Shown one piece after another: positions 1 through 9,884 of a stretch of DNA of 46,698 nt. Numbering within the stretch: the first letter of the stretch is position 1; every line of letters begins with the position of its first letter. The notes under the pieces are model-generated. The model saw only the letters and a program-made list of their open reading frames with translations, made no database searches and had not been told where the DNA came from. This DNA is from Rhizobacter sp. (GTDB taxonomy: Bacteria; Pseudomonadota; Gammaproteobacteria; Burkholderiales; Burkholderiaceae_C), in the NCBI RefSeq assembly GCF_018780185.1, contig NZ_JADMJX010000183.1:1-46698 (forward strand), given 5' to 3'. The translations under genes and the position numbers were made by a program.

Positions 1-536
1 GCGGCCAGGTTGGCATCGGCGGCGGCCACGGCCGCGTCGGCGGAGGCCTGCTCCTGCTGCTTGGCCTCGACGGCGCCGGCGCTCATGAACTTCTGAGCAC
101 CCAGTTCGCCATAACGGCGGGCCGTGGTGGCCGCCAGTTCGCCTCTGGCCAGGGCGTCGCGCCGTTGCGCTTGCGCCGCGGCGATCACACTCGATGCACG
201 TGCGATCGAGGCCTCCAGGGCTGCGGCGCGTTCGTCCAGGTCGACCGGGTCCATCTCGGCCAGAAGCTGGCCGGCCTTGACCGTGTCGCCGACATCGACC
301 AGCACCTTGCTGACACGGCCGGCAGCGGTCGGCCCGATCAGGTAGGCGCGGCGCGCCTCGACCGTGCCGATGCCGAACAGCGACGCAGACAAGCTGCCCA
401 CGGTGGCCTGGGTCACCGTCACGCGGGTGGGCGCCAGGGGGCCGGAGCGCATGACCACATAGGCCAGGGCCACGATCAGCAGCACGCCCAGCAGACCCAG
501 CCCGAGCCGGCGCGACACGATCGGCGGGATCTTCAT
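1..536 (-). CDS. HlyD/RND-type efflux periplasmic adaptor (N-terminal part, gene runs off the left edge)
   Basis: The translation starts MKIPPIVSRRLGLGLLG and continues as one N-terminal membrane anchor (about residues 10-29). A biotinyl-lipoyl-like half follows, with the segment GRVSKVLVDVGDTVKAGQLL, and then an Ala-rich alpha-helical hairpin with many Gln and Arg. This is the usual order of membrane-fusion adaptors (HlyD/AcrA/MacA type) that bridge an inner-membrane pump to an outer-membrane channel. The ATG overlaps the TGA of the upstream TetR gene (ATGA), so the two are co-transcribed and translationally coupled. The C-terminal part and the expected pump gene lie outside the window, so the transporter class (ABC or RND) and substrate are unknown. 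Confidence 0.88.
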   Translation of the reverse strand, partial: MKIPPIVSRRLGLGLLGVLLIVALAYVVMRSGPLAPTRVTVTQATVGSLSASLFGIGTVEARRAYLIGPTAAGRVSKVLVDVGDTVKAGQLLAEMDPVDLDERAAALEASIARASSVIAAAQAQRRDALARGELAATTARRYGELGAQKFMSAGAVEAKQQEQASADAAVAAADANLA

Positions 537-1132
537 GGTGCCGCCTGGATGCCGCGAAGGTAGATGCCGAACACACCCTCCGCCTGGGCCTTCATGGCCG
601 CTGGTTTGCCGGTCAACATCGACTGCATCACGAGACCCTGGACGATGCCGACAAAGAGCGTGGCCGCGGCTTCGAGGTCGAGCCCGGCCGGCAACTCGCC
701 CGTCTTCACGCCGGCCTTGAACTGAACCAGCAGAAGCTGCCGGTAGCTTTGAAGCAGCGCCCGGACTTCCTGCTTGACCGGGGAATCGGCGGGTTGCTGC
801 AACTCGTGGAAGATGATTCTGGGCGCGCCGGGATGCGCGATCACGAAAGACACATGGGCGAGGAACACCGCTTCGAGCGCCCGCACGGCCGAGGTCTGCG
901 CCTGCGCTGCTTCGTCCAGCTTCAGCAGCAATCGCTCGCGCACCCATTTCATCGCTGCGAGCCAGATCGCGTCCTTGGTGGGAAAGTGCTTGAACACGGC
1001 GCCCTGGGTGACCCCGATGGCTTCGGCGATCTCGCTGGTGGTGATCGACACCGGGCTGATGTCGCGGGCCAGCTTCAACGCGGCCGCGACGATCTCCGCC
1101 TGGCGCTCCTCGGTGGGCAGTCTGGTTTGCAT
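533..1132 (-). CDS. TetR/AcrR-family transcriptional regulator
   Basis: A 199-residue protein of normal TetR length. Residues about 10-57 form the DNA-binding domain: the segment TTSEIAEAIGVTQGAVFKHF is the typical TetR helix-turn-helix, followed by TKDAIW. The C-terminal two-thirds is the variable ligand-binding and dimerisation domain. The gene overlaps the start of the efflux adaptor by 4 bp, so it probably represses its own operon and responds to a compound exported by the pump. A perfect inverted repeat 25 bp upstream of its ATG is the likely operator. The ligand is not predictable. Confidence 0.92.
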   Translation of the reverse strand: MQTRLPTEERQAEIVAAALKLARDISPVSITTSEIAEAIGVTQGAVFKHFPTKDAIWLAAMKWVRERLLLKLDEAAQAQTSAVRALEAVFLAHVSFVIAHPGAPRIIFHELQQPADSPVKQEVRALLQSYRQLLLVQFKAGVKTGELPAGLDLEAAATLFVGIVQGLVMQSMLTGKPAAMKAQAEGVFGIYLRGIQAAP

Positions 1133-1156
1133 GGTGGGTTGGCCGTCAGGGCTGCA

Positions 1157-1178
1157 GGTAAGTCATTGAATACTTACC
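1157..1178. promoter_or_regulatory. Putative TetR operator, inverted repeat
   Basis: GGTAAGT (1157-1163) and ACTTACC (1172-1178) are perfect 7-bp inverted arms around an 8-bp AT-rich spacer. The site sits just upstream of the TetR ATG at 1132, and the 22-bp size is typical for a TetR-dimer operator. Assignment to this regulator is by position only. Confidence 0.6.
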
Positions 1179-1189
1179 ATGATACGCTC

Positions 1190-1339
1190 ATGCCGCACAA
1201 TCCGCCACGCCCCGCCATCCACCGGCCAAGGCCGTTCGGCCTGTGGCGCGATCAACTCAAAGGCTTGGACGAATGCATCTTGTGCGCCCTCGCGCGGGCC
1301 ATCGGCAAGATCAAGAAGATGCTTGCCAGGCGGCGATGA
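1190..1339 (+). CDS. Possible small basic protein (49 aa), uncertain
   Basis: An ATG-to-TGA frame of 49 codons lies divergent from tetR, just beyond the inverted-repeat operator. The product starts MPHNPPRPAIHRPRPFG and ends with a basic helix (AIGKIKKMLARRR), with two Cys in the middle (CILC). It fills the gap between tetR and the YgjP-type gene. No Shine-Dalgarno sequence is visible. No family is recognised, and it may be a chance frame in high-GC DNA. Confidence 0.22.
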   Translation: MPHNPPRPAIHRPRPFGLWRDQLKGLDECILCALARAIGKIKKMLARRR

Positions 1340-1346
1340 CTCTCTC

Positions 1347-1835
1347 TCACAGCTCCAACGCGGTGAGGTGCAGCCGCAGGTCGAACTCGTACTGGTGGTA
1401 CTGCGGCTCCATGTGGGCGCACAACTGGTAGAAGGCCTTGCCGTGCTCGCGCTCCTTGAGGTGAGCGAGTTCGTGCACCACGATCATCTTCAGGAACTCG
1501 GGCGGTGTGTCCTTGAACAGGCTGGCCACGCGGATCTCGCGCTTGGCCTTGAGCTGGGTGCCCTGCACACGCGACACCGTGGTGTGCGTGCCGAGTGCGT
1601 GCTGCACGATCTTCAGCTTGTTGTCGAACACCACCTTGGCCAACGGCGCGGCACTGCGCAGGTAGCGGCTCTTGAGGTCCATGGTGTAGTCGTACAGCGC
1701 GCGGTCGGTGCGCACCTCGTGGGTGTCGCCATAACGCCGCGCCAGCGTCTCGGCCAGGCGGCCCTGGTCGATGAGGGCTTGCGCCTGGGCGATCAGTTCG
1801 GGCGGGTAGCCGGCGAGGTATTTGAGCGTGGGCAT
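1347..1835 (-). CDS. YgjP/WLM-type zinc metalloprotease (M48-like, DUF45)
   Basis: A 162-residue protein whose C-terminal half carries the zinc-protease signature HELAH at residues 121-125 and a third likely ligand, His131, in EREHGKAFY. This matches the YgjP-like metallopeptidase domain. The frame is open upstream to 2000, but I chose the ATG at 1835 (MPTLKYLAGYPP) because the upstream part runs antisense through the DUF1415 gene and has no family likeness. In the family the N-terminal half binds the substrate; the substrate is unknown. It is a single gene, divergent from the DUF1415 gene. Confidence 0.85.
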   Translation of the reverse strand: MPTLKYLAGYPPELIAQAQALIDQGRLAETLARRYGDTHEVRTDRALYDYTMDLKSRYLRSAAPLAKVVFDNKLKIVQHALGTHTTVSRVQGTQLKAKREIRVASLFKDTPPEFLKMIVVHELAHLKEREHGKAFYQLCAHMEPQYHQYEFDLRLHLTALEL

Positions 1836-1896
1836 GGGCGACGATTGTCGCAATAGGCTGTCATCATTCGAGCCTCCGCGTGAACACCTGCCTTCG

Positions 1897-2469
1897 ATGA
1901 AGCCATCTGCCCACCAAGCCACCGCCGAAACCCGCGCCTGGGTCGAGCGCGCCGTGATCGGCCTCAACCTGTGCCCCTTTGCCAAGGCGGTGCACAGCAA
2001 GAACCAGATTCGCTATGTGGTGAGCGAGGCCGACAGGCCCGAAGCCTTGCTGGCCGAGCTGGGCAACGAGATGAACCGGCTCGCCGCCGCCGACCCGGCC
2101 GAGATCGACACCACCTTGCTGATCCACCCCCAGGTGTTGAACGACTTTCTCGATTTCAACGACTTTCTCGGTGCGGCCGACGACCTGCTGGAGCAGTTGG
2201 GCCACGAGGGCGTGCTGCAGGTGGCAAGCTTTCACCCGCGCTTTCAGTTTGCCGGCACCGATGCCGACGACGTGACCAACGCCACCAACCAGTCGCCCTA
2301 CCCCACGCTGCACCTGCTGCGCGAAGCCAGCATCGACCGCGCGGTGGCCGCCTTCCCCGAGGCCGAGGCGATCTACGAGGCCAACATGGTCACGCTCGAA
2401 GCGCTTGGCGCCGAGGGCTGGGCCGCGCTGCAGGCGCAGTGCAAGGTCGACGCCTCCAAACCTGTCTGA
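1897..2469 (+). CDS. DUF1415 family protein
   Basis: A 190-residue soluble protein starting MKPSAHQATAETRAWVERAV. Segments such as GLNLCPFAKAV near the N terminus and FHPRFQFAG in the middle, followed by a conserved PYPTLHLLRE stretch, are characteristic of DUF1415. This proteobacterial family has no established function. The ATG at 1897 is preferred over the upstream in-frame start at 1822, which would overlap the divergent metalloprotease. The GST gene begins 14 bp downstream with its own AAGGAAA ribosome site, so the two are probably co-transcribed. Confidence 0.85.
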   Translation: MKPSAHQATAETRAWVERAVIGLNLCPFAKAVHSKNQIRYVVSEADRPEALLAELGNEMNRLAAADPAEIDTTLLIHPQVLNDFLDFNDFLGAADDLLEQLGHEGVLQVASFHPRFQFAGTDADDVTNATNQSPYPTLHLLREASIDRAVAAFPEAEAIYEANMVTLEALGAEGWAALQAQCKVDASKPV

Positions 2470-2483
2470 CAAGGAAACCCGCC

Positions 2484-3107
2484 ATGCTGCAGATCCTGGG
2501 CAAGTCACCGTCGATCAACGTGCGCAAGGTGTTGTGGCTGTGTGCCGAGCTCGAACTTCCGTATGAGCATGAGGAATGGGGCTCGGGTTTCAAGGCCACG
2601 CAGACGCCCGAGTTCCTGGCCATGAATCCCAACGCCATGGTGCCCGTCATTCGCGATGGCGACTTCGTGCTGTGGGAGTCGAACACCATCTGCCGCTACC
2701 TCGCCACCCGCGAGCAGCGGCACGACCTGCTGCCCTCCGAGCCGCAGGCGCGTGCGCGCGTGGAGCAGTGGATGGACTGGCAGGCCACCGAGCTCAACAA
2801 CGCCTGGCGCTACGTGTTCATGGCGCTGGTGCGCAAGAGCCCGAGCCACACCGATCAGGCCGCCGTCGAGGCCGGCATCGAGGGCTGGAACCGCCACATG
2901 GGCATCCTGGAGCGCCAGCTGGCCCACACCGGCGCCTATGCCGCGGGTGAGAGCTTCACGCTGGCCGACATCGTGCTCGGCCTGTCGACCCACCGCTGGG
3001 TGGCGGCGCCGTTTGCCAAGCCCGAGCTGCCGGCGGTGATGGCGTATTACGAGCGCCTGAGCGAACGCGAGGGCTTTCGCCTGCACGGCCGCAACGGCCT
3101 GCCGTGA
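2484..3107 (+). CDS. Glutathione S-transferase family protein
   Basis: A 207-residue protein with a two-domain GST layout. An N-terminal thioredoxin-like domain holds ILGKSPSINVRKVLWLCAEL, the cis-Pro region MNPNAMVPVIRDGDFVLWES and the glutathione-binding ESNTICRYLA. An all-helical C-terminal domain follows, with FTLADIVLG, the usual N-capping-box region. The active-site residue is probably Ser in the KSPS segment. Such GSTs conjugate or reduce electrophiles in the cytoplasm; the substrate is unknown. The start is set by the AAGGAAA site about 8 bp before the ATG, and the frame continues upstream only as a shadow of the DUF1415 gene. Confidence 0.93.
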   Translation: MLQILGKSPSINVRKVLWLCAELELPYEHEEWGSGFKATQTPEFLAMNPNAMVPVIRDGDFVLWESNTICRYLATREQRHDLLPSEPQARARVEQWMDWQATELNNAWRYVFMALVRKSPSHTDQAAVEAGIEGWNRHMGILERQLAHTGAYAAGESFTLADIVLGLSTHRWVAAPFAKPELPAVMAYYERLSEREGFRLHGRNGLP

Positions 3108-3167
3108 TTCATCGCGCGAAGTAAGCTGCCACGCTGCCACAACAACACACCCGAGGAGAACCGAACC

Positions 3168-3524
3168 ATGCTGATTGCCTCCATCCTCATCGGCCTGGTG
3201 GCCGTGATCCACATCTACATCCTGGTGCTGGAGATGTTCCTCTGGGACACCCCCAAGGGCCGCAAGGTGTTTGGTACCACGCCCGAGTTCGCTGCCGAGT
3301 CGAAGGTGCTGGCTGCCAACCAGGGCCTGTACAACGGTTTTCTGGCAGCGGGCCTCATCTGGAGCCTGATGCTGGGCGCGAGCGGCCGGCCGGTGGCGCT
3401 GTTTTTCCTGGGCTGCGTGCTGGTCGCCGGGCTCTATGGCGCAGCCACCGCCACACGCAAGATCCTCTACGTGCAGGCCCTGCCGGCGGCGGTGGCCATC
3501 GCGGCAGTGTTGTTCCTGAGCTGA
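3168..3524 (+). CDS. DUF1304 family small integral membrane protein
   Basis: A 118-residue, very hydrophobic protein with about four predicted membrane helices (near residues 2-25, 48-70, 72-90 and 98-117). The first helix runs into the family-typical HIYILVLEMFLWDTPKGRKVF segment, and NQGLYNGFLAAGL follows. This is the DUF1304 pattern; the family has no assigned function. A clear Shine-Dalgarno sequence (GAGGAG) precedes the ATG. It stands alone between the GST and the kinase genes. Confidence 0.88.
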   Translation: MLIASILIGLVAVIHIYILVLEMFLWDTPKGRKVFGTTPEFAAESKVLAANQGLYNGFLAAGLIWSLMLGASGRPVALFFLGCVLVAGLYGAATATRKILYVQALPAAVAIAAVLFLS

Positions 3525-3538
3525 CTTGAGATGACTTA

Positions 3539-3555
3539 GGGGGCGCGAAGCCCCT
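3539..3555 (+). terminator. Possible hairpin terminator after the DUF1304 gene
   Basis: GGGGC (3540-3544) and GCCCC (3550-3554) form a short GC stem around a GCGAA loop, 15 bp after the DUF1304 stop. There is no T-run, so intrinsic termination is doubtful. Confidence 0.28.
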
Positions 3556-3590
3556 GGCGGCGTGCACCAAGACGAGTACATTGCTCGCCA

Positions 3591-5401
<1,811 letters not shown>

Positions 5402-5405
<4 letters not shown>

Positions 5406-6238
5406 GCCGCACGCGGCCAGGGGCTGGGCATGGCTGGGCGCAGGCCCGCCGACTGGGCCATGCCCAGGGCTTCGAAGATGGCGATGTCGGGGTGGTAGTC
5501 GCGAAACACGAAGTCGTAGTCGGGGTGGCGGCGCTCGCGCGCCATCGCCTCGGAGGTGACGGTGTCACGAAACAGCACCCGGTGCGGCAAGCCGCCCGCA
5601 TGCAGCAGCGGGCACATGCGCCCATCGCCAAAGAGGTCGACGAAGCCCAGGTTCTCGTAGGTGCGCAGCAGCGAGCGGCGTGAGCCCGCGAGCACGCCGC
5701 CGATCTGCGTCGCGATGCAAAAGAGGTGGCTGGCCTTGACCAGTGCCAGGCGCACCGGCTGGTCATAGCCTGGCATCACGCACAGGCGCGTGATCTCGGC
5801 CAGCAGCTGGCCGCGCCGTGCCTCGGGCAGCTCGACGCTGCGCTCGATCTGCAGCGGCGCCGAGCGGTTGCTCTGCACCCGTGCCGAGCCGACGACGCGG
5901 CCGGTGGCCTTGTCTTCGGCGAAGAAGATGGTGGTGTCTTCCAGGCGGTCGAGCGGGTCGGCACTGCCGAACGAGGCGGCCTGTTCGGGCAGGTGGCGGC
6001 CGTAGGCCGTCTGGCGCAGGGCCTGCACGCGCAGCAGCTGGGCTTCGTCGCAGACCACACGCACGCGAAACGGCAGGCTGTGCTGAATGACCGATGACGT
6101 GCTGCGGGCCAGTGGTGCAGGCGCGGTGAGCTCGCCGAAGTCGGAGTCGTTGCTGCGAAGCCCGTGGCAGAGCGTCGGCATCTCCTGCACCCGGGGCATG
6201 GGCACAAGCATCGCGGGCGGGAGTTCGTCCCTGTACAT
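5402..6238 (-). CDS. FeeM/LuxI-like N-acyl amino acid synthase, probably PEP-CTERM/exosortase-associated acyltransferase type
   Basis: A 278-residue protein with a GNAT-fold acyltransferase core (about residues 55-230). [21 protein letters not shown] and the segments [10 protein letters not shown] and [11 protein letters not shown] fit the N-acyl amino acid synthase FeeM family, which is structurally related to LuxI autoinducer synthases. Such enzymes join a fatty acyl chain from acyl-ACP to an amino acid. One subgroup accompanies exosortase/PEP-CTERM loci, but no exosortase is visible here. The ATG at 6238 has an AGGA site 7 bp upstream; an in-frame ATG at 6271 would add 11 residues but lacks one. 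The real product is unknown. Confidence 0.72.
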
Positions 6239-6320
6239 GCAGTCGTCCTGTGAAAGTGGCGTCGGCCCCATGCCTGCTTGTCGGCCACATGCCCGGGAGG
6301 GTTGAGCCGCCAGACCCCTT

Positions 6321-6336
6321 CATCTGTTGCCAGATG
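6321..6336. promoter_or_regulatory. Inverted repeat upstream of the acyltransferase gene
   Basis: CATCTG (6321-6326) and CAGATG (6331-6336) form a perfect dyad with a 4-bp spacer, about 80 bp upstream of the likely acyltransferase start. Size and arms are loosely like LuxR-type boxes, but the match to any named consensus is weak. Confidence 0.35.
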
Positions 6337-6474
6337 TGCCGCACGCGCAGCGCGCTCAGTTCAGCGCCACGAGGTGTGCGCGGGCAATGCCGCCACGGCA
6401 GGCCGCGCAAGCGGTAACAGGTTCATCCATTTGCTGACAAGGCGCTGTGGTGACAACGCCAGCGCACAACGCCC

Positions 6475-7911
6475 CTATTTCGCGGCGGGGCGTGTGTGCC
6501 ACAGCAGGTGGGCGTCGCCGTTGTAGTCGCTGCCGTGCAGGTCGCTCACCGAAAAGTAGAGCCGGCTCGGCGTGGGCATCTCGACGTTGCGCTCGCTGGC
6601 GTGCAGGCTCGCGCCGGCGAGGTCGAGGCGGCTGTCGTCGGCACTGATGGCCACACGCCCTCGCAGCTGCACGCCGGTGGCGGTGACTTCGCTTTGCTGC
6701 GCCGTGAGCGCCACGTCTTTGCTCTCGATCACGCTGTTGTCCAGCGTCACCGACGACGATTTCAGCGTGAGCTGCTTCAGCCGTGCGCCTTCGATGCGCG
6801 CGTCGGCGCAGTTCTCGAGCGTGAGGCTGTCGAAGCTGCCGCTGTAGCGCTGGTCGGCCTTGTTCTGGCACAGCACATGGCCTTGCGAGGGCTCGACGGC
6901 ATCGGGTGCCGGCTTCGGCGCAAGCGGTGCGCTCAGCGCTTCTTGCAACAGGCGCTTGAAGGTCTCGGGGCTCTCCAGCATCGGCGTGTGGCCCACGCCG
7001 TCGATCACCTTCAGCCGGGCGTCGGGCATGCGCTCGGCCAGCAGCTTGCCGGTGCGCAGCGGGGCGATGGGGTCTTCCCGCCCCCAGATCACCGTGGTGG
7101 GCGCCGTGGTCTCGCGGATCGCGGCGGTGAAGTCGTGCTCCACCAGGCCCAGACCCGCTTCGACCTGGGTGTAGCGGCCGAGCAGCGTGTTGCGCACACC
7201 CGGGTTTTGCGCCAGCCAGCGGCTGAAGTCGAAACGGTTGTCGAGGTCGTTGAAGACAAGCCGTCGCACCCCGTTGAGGCGCTCGCTCAGGCCCTTGAGC
7301 AGGTTGTCCAGCGGCGCGATGCCCACCTGCCGTGTGCGCAGGCTGGCGATGTGCTGCGCAAACACCATCTTGAGCAAGATGCCTGCGGCATCGACCAGCA
7401 CCAGGCGATCCACCTTGTCGGCATGGGCATGGGCGAAATACAGGCTCACGGCGCCGCCCAGCGAATGCCCCACCACATGCACCCGCTGGCCCGGCGCGGT
7501 CTGTTGCACCACCTCGGCCAGCACGCGACCGAGCGCAGGAAACGAATAACCATCGGGCGCACCCGGCGAAGCGCCGAAGCCCGGCAGGTCGAGCGCGACC
7601 ACGTGGTAGTCGACTGCCAGTGCGGAGACCACCGCCCCCCAGTCGCGGTGCGCGTTGTTGCCCAGGCCATGCACCAGCATCACGGTGCGTGGGTGCTTGA
7701 GGCCAGCCTCGCCGACCAGCACCCGCTGGCCCTTCTGAAGGGTGAGGCAGCGGTAGTGCAAGCGCGCCAGGCGGGGCGCCGGGGCCGACGCCCCATCGGC
7801 CACAGACTCGACGCAAGGTTCGGTGGATGCGGGCTCGGCAGCGAGCACGCCGACACACGCGCCGGCGCAGATCAAACTCACCGTCAGGCACCGCCACACG
7901 CGTTGGAGCAT
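6475..7911 (-). CDS. Exported alpha/beta hydrolase with a C-terminal beta-rich repeat domain
   Basis: A 478-residue protein with a Sec signal (hydrophobic segment LTVSLICAGACVGVLAAEP, about residues 9-27). An alpha/beta-hydrolase domain follows (about 55-330): oxyanion region MLVHGLGNNAH, nucleophile elbow GHSLGG with Ser150, acid region WGREDPIAPL and catalytic His in GVGHTPM. Residues about 340-478 form a second domain of short alternating hydrophobic strands (SFDSLTLENCADARIEGARL and following) that looks like a right-handed beta-helix or stacked beta repeat, ending in HLLWHTRPAAK. The hydrolase part suggests ester or amide hydrolysis in the periplasm or outside. The appended domain is not usual for the family and may bind substrate or surface. 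Confidence 0.85.
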   Translation of the reverse strand: MLQRVWRCLTVSLICAGACVGVLAAEPASTEPCVESVADGASAPAPRLARLHYRCLTLQKGQRVLVGEAGLKHPRTVMLVHGLGNNAHRDWGAVVSALAVDYHVVALDLPGFGASPGAPDGYSFPALGRVLAEVVQQTAPGQRVHVVGHSLGGAVSLYFAHAHADKVDRLVLVDAAGILLKMVFAQHIASLRTRQVGIAPLDNLLKGLSERLNGVRRLVFNDLDNRFDFSRWLAQNPGVRNTLLGRYTQVEAGLGLVEHDFTAAIRETTAPTTVIWGREDPIAPLRTGKLLAERMPDARLKVIDGVGHTPMLESPETFKRLLQEALSAPLAPKPAPDAVEPSQGHVLCQNKADQRYSGSFDSLTLENCADARIEGARLKQLTLKSSSVTLDNSVIESKDVALTAQQSEVTATGVQLRGRVAISADDSRLDLAGASLHASERNVEMPTPSRLYFSVSDLHGSDYNGDAHLLWHTRPAAK

Positions 7912-7979
7912 CCGTCACACCTCGCCTGTTTCAATGCCGGGCATTCTGGCCGATCACGCAAGGCCCTGTGACGCGATGT

Positions 7980-7991
7980 TTCCAATTGGAA
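7980..7991. promoter_or_regulatory. 12-bp palindrome in divergent promoter region
   Basis: TTCCAATTGGAA is a perfect palindrome in the 144-bp gap between the divergently transcribed hydrolase (start 7911) and DUF3617 gene (start 8056). It could be a regulator site for either gene; no regulator is identified. Confidence 0.3.
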
Positions 7992-8055
7992 CCACCGCGC
8001 GAATGGGCGCTCTGACTCTGCATACTCACCCCCTGTGACCATGGAGGTATGTGAT

Positions 8056-8610
8056 TTGAAGACACTGACATTTATTCTCGCGGCCTGCTGCCTGCAAGCC
8101 GCCCACGCCCAAACGGCGGCCGCTCCCACCGGAGCGAAGATCGAACCCGGCCTGTGGGAGATCAACATCGCCCTCAAGAGCCAGAGCGGCAAGGCCGAAG
8201 CCGCGATGAAACAGGCCCGGGCCCAGATCAGCATGCTCCCACCTGAGCAACGCAAGGCTGTCGAAGAGATGATGGCCGCACAAGGTGTGCGCCTGGGCGA
8301 CGGCACCAGCTCGGTCAAGGCCTGCATCAGCAAGGAAGACGCCGAGCGCGGCGAGATCCCGCAGCAGGCGGGCGACTGCGCGCAGCAGGTGCTGGAACGC
8401 AACGGCAACTCGATGAAGGTGAAGTTCAGCTGCAGCACCTCGCCCCCGGCGAGCGGTGAAGCAGTGGTCAACTTTCAGAGCACCACGGCCTACACCAGCC
8501 AGGCGGTGGTCGACACCGTGGTGGTCGGCCAGCCCGAGCGGGTGAACGTTGACCAGACCGGCCGCTGGCTCGGCGCCGAGTGCGGCAGCGTCAAGGCGCT
8601 GGGGCGCTGA
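8056..8610 (+). CDS. DUF3617 family exported protein
   Basis: A 184-residue protein with a Sec signal (LKTLTFILAACCLQAAHAQ). KIEPGLWEINIALKSQSG and the conserved ACISKEDAE and DCAQQVLERNGNSMKVKFSC segments mark DUF3617, a family of periplasmic proteins of unknown role with paired Cys. I chose the TTG at 8056 because a strong GGAGGT site (8043-8048) lies 7 bp upstream and the signal peptide begins there. GTG 8035 and ATG 8041 in the same frame have no such site. The 3' end overlaps the convergent GNAT gene by 20 bp. Confidence 0.82.
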   Translation: MKTLTFILAACCLQAAHAQTAAAPTGAKIEPGLWEINIALKSQSGKAEAAMKQARAQISMLPPEQRKAVEEMMAAQGVRLGDGTSSVKACISKEDAERGEIPQQAGDCAQQVLERNGNSMKVKFSCSTSPPASGEAVVNFQSTTAYTSQAVVDTVVVGQPERVNVDQTGRWLGAECGSVKALGR

Positions 8611-9148
8611 GCGTCTCCCCAGGCATCAAGTTCTTGTAGAGGATGGTGGTGGCCGTGGGGGCCCCGTCCGGCATCAAGGCATAGCCCGGAATGCGGCCGC
8701 TCAGCTGCCAACCGGTGCGCAGGTAGAGGCGCTCGGCCGCGTCGCTCGCGGTGTCGAGCACCAGCAAGGTCTTGCCTTGCGCACGGGCCAGGTCTTCGAC
8801 GGCGCGCATCAAGGCCTCGCCCACACCCTGCTGCCGGGCACTGCGGTGCACCAGCAGCTTGTTGACGTCGGCGCGGTGTGGCTGGTTGTCGGGCTGGCTG
8901 AGTGCGAGCTGCACCGTGCCGACGATGCGGCCTGCGCCATCTCGTGCCACCAGCAGCGCACGTTCACCGAGCTGCACCTGCTGGGCCACCTGCTGCCAGA
9001 AGGCCCGCGCGCGTGCCATCGAAAACCCGGCCATGAAATTGACTGAAGCGCCGCCTTCCACGCAATCGACCAGCACCTCGCTCAGCTGCTGCAGGTGCTC
9101 GGGGGCATCGAGCGTGTCGAGTCGGAGGATGGCGATGTCTGCGGTCAT
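8591..9148 (-). CDS. GNAT-family N-acetyltransferase
   Basis: A 185-residue protein with the GNAT fold. The acetyl-CoA pyrophosphate loop is in LLVHRSARQQGVGEALM (about residues 93-110), followed by LLVLDTASDAAERLYLRTGW, which is motif B of the family. The ATG at 9148 overlaps the TGA of the upstream XRE-cupin regulator gene (ATGA), so the pair is co-transcribed and the regulator probably controls this acetyltransferase. The substrate is unknown; small amines or antibiotics are both possible. Confidence 0.9.
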   Translation of the reverse strand: MTADIAILRLDTLDAPEHLQQLSEVLVDCVEGGASVNFMAGFSMARARAFWQQVAQQVQLGERALLVARDGAGRIVGTVQLALSQPDNQPHRADVNKLLVHRSARQQGVGEALMRAVEDLARAQGKTLLVLDTASDAAERLYLRTGWQLSGRIPGYALMPDGAPTATTILYKNLMPGETLSAPAP

Positions 9149-9747
9149 GGCGTGGCCCTCGTGTGGCGTGTGAGTGGCTGGGTGAGCACCACCACGTAGC
9201 GTGCCCGCTTGCGGGTGGGGTTGCGGTAAGCGGTGGGCGCGTCGAGCCGCATGGCGAGGCAGTCGCCCTCGGCCAGGCGGTAGGTGTCGGGACCGACGCT
9301 CACCTCGATCACGCCTTCGATCACCCACACCTGCTGGTGCACCTCGGCCCGCAAGGCGTTGTCGTAGGTCACGTGGGCGCCGGGCGGGAAGTTCACCTCC
9401 ACCATCTGGATCGGCGACTCAAAGCCCGGCGGCGACAGGTTGCGCCGCAGATAACCCGAGGCCGGGTCACGCCACTCGGGTTGTGCCTCGCGGCGCGCCA
9501 GCGGCGACACCGCCCCGGCTTGCGGTGCCTCGAACAGCACACTCAGGTTGACACCCAGGCCTGCAGCCAGCTTGTCGAGCAGGCTGGCGGTGGGGCTGCT
9601 CTCGCCGCGCTCCACCACCGAGATCATCGAGCGGCTCACACCGCAGCGCTCGGACAGCTGCTCCAGCGTGAGCCCCTGCGCCTGGCGCAGCTCGCGCACC
9701 CGCTGGGCAATGCGGCCATTCACATCGAGTTCGGTGCTTTCCATCAT
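9145..9747 (-). CDS. XRE-family regulator with C-terminal cupin domain
   Basis: A 200-residue protein. Residues about 11-68 are a Cro/C1-type helix-turn-helix (TLEQLSERCGVSRSMISVVE), and residues about 110-190 are a cupin_2 barrel (VNFPPGAHVTYDNALRAEVH, then VSVGPDTYRLAEGDCLAMRLD). This layout is common in regulators of small-molecule metabolism, where the cupin senses the ligand. It overlaps the GNAT gene by 4 bp. Two Met codons begin the frame (9747 and 9744), and either could be the start. Confidence 0.92.
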   Translation of the reverse strand: MMESTELDVNGRIAQRVRELRQAQGLTLEQLSERCGVSRSMISVVERGESSPTASLLDKLAAGLGVNLSVLFEAPQAGAVSPLARREAQPEWRDPASGYLRRNLSPPGFESPIQMVEVNFPPGAHVTYDNALRAEVHQQVWVIEGVIEVSVGPDTYRLAEGDCLAMRLDAPTAYRNPTRKRARYVVVLTQPLTRHTRATP

Positions 9748-9884
9748 ATTGGATGCGAAATCTACTGAACAAGAACGAATCCGTCAATCACCATCAATCG
9801 GATACCAAAGTTTGCGAACCCGAAACAATCGCGGGTGCGGTGCTTGCTACAAATCCGACACAACAACCACACCGCAGGGACGCC

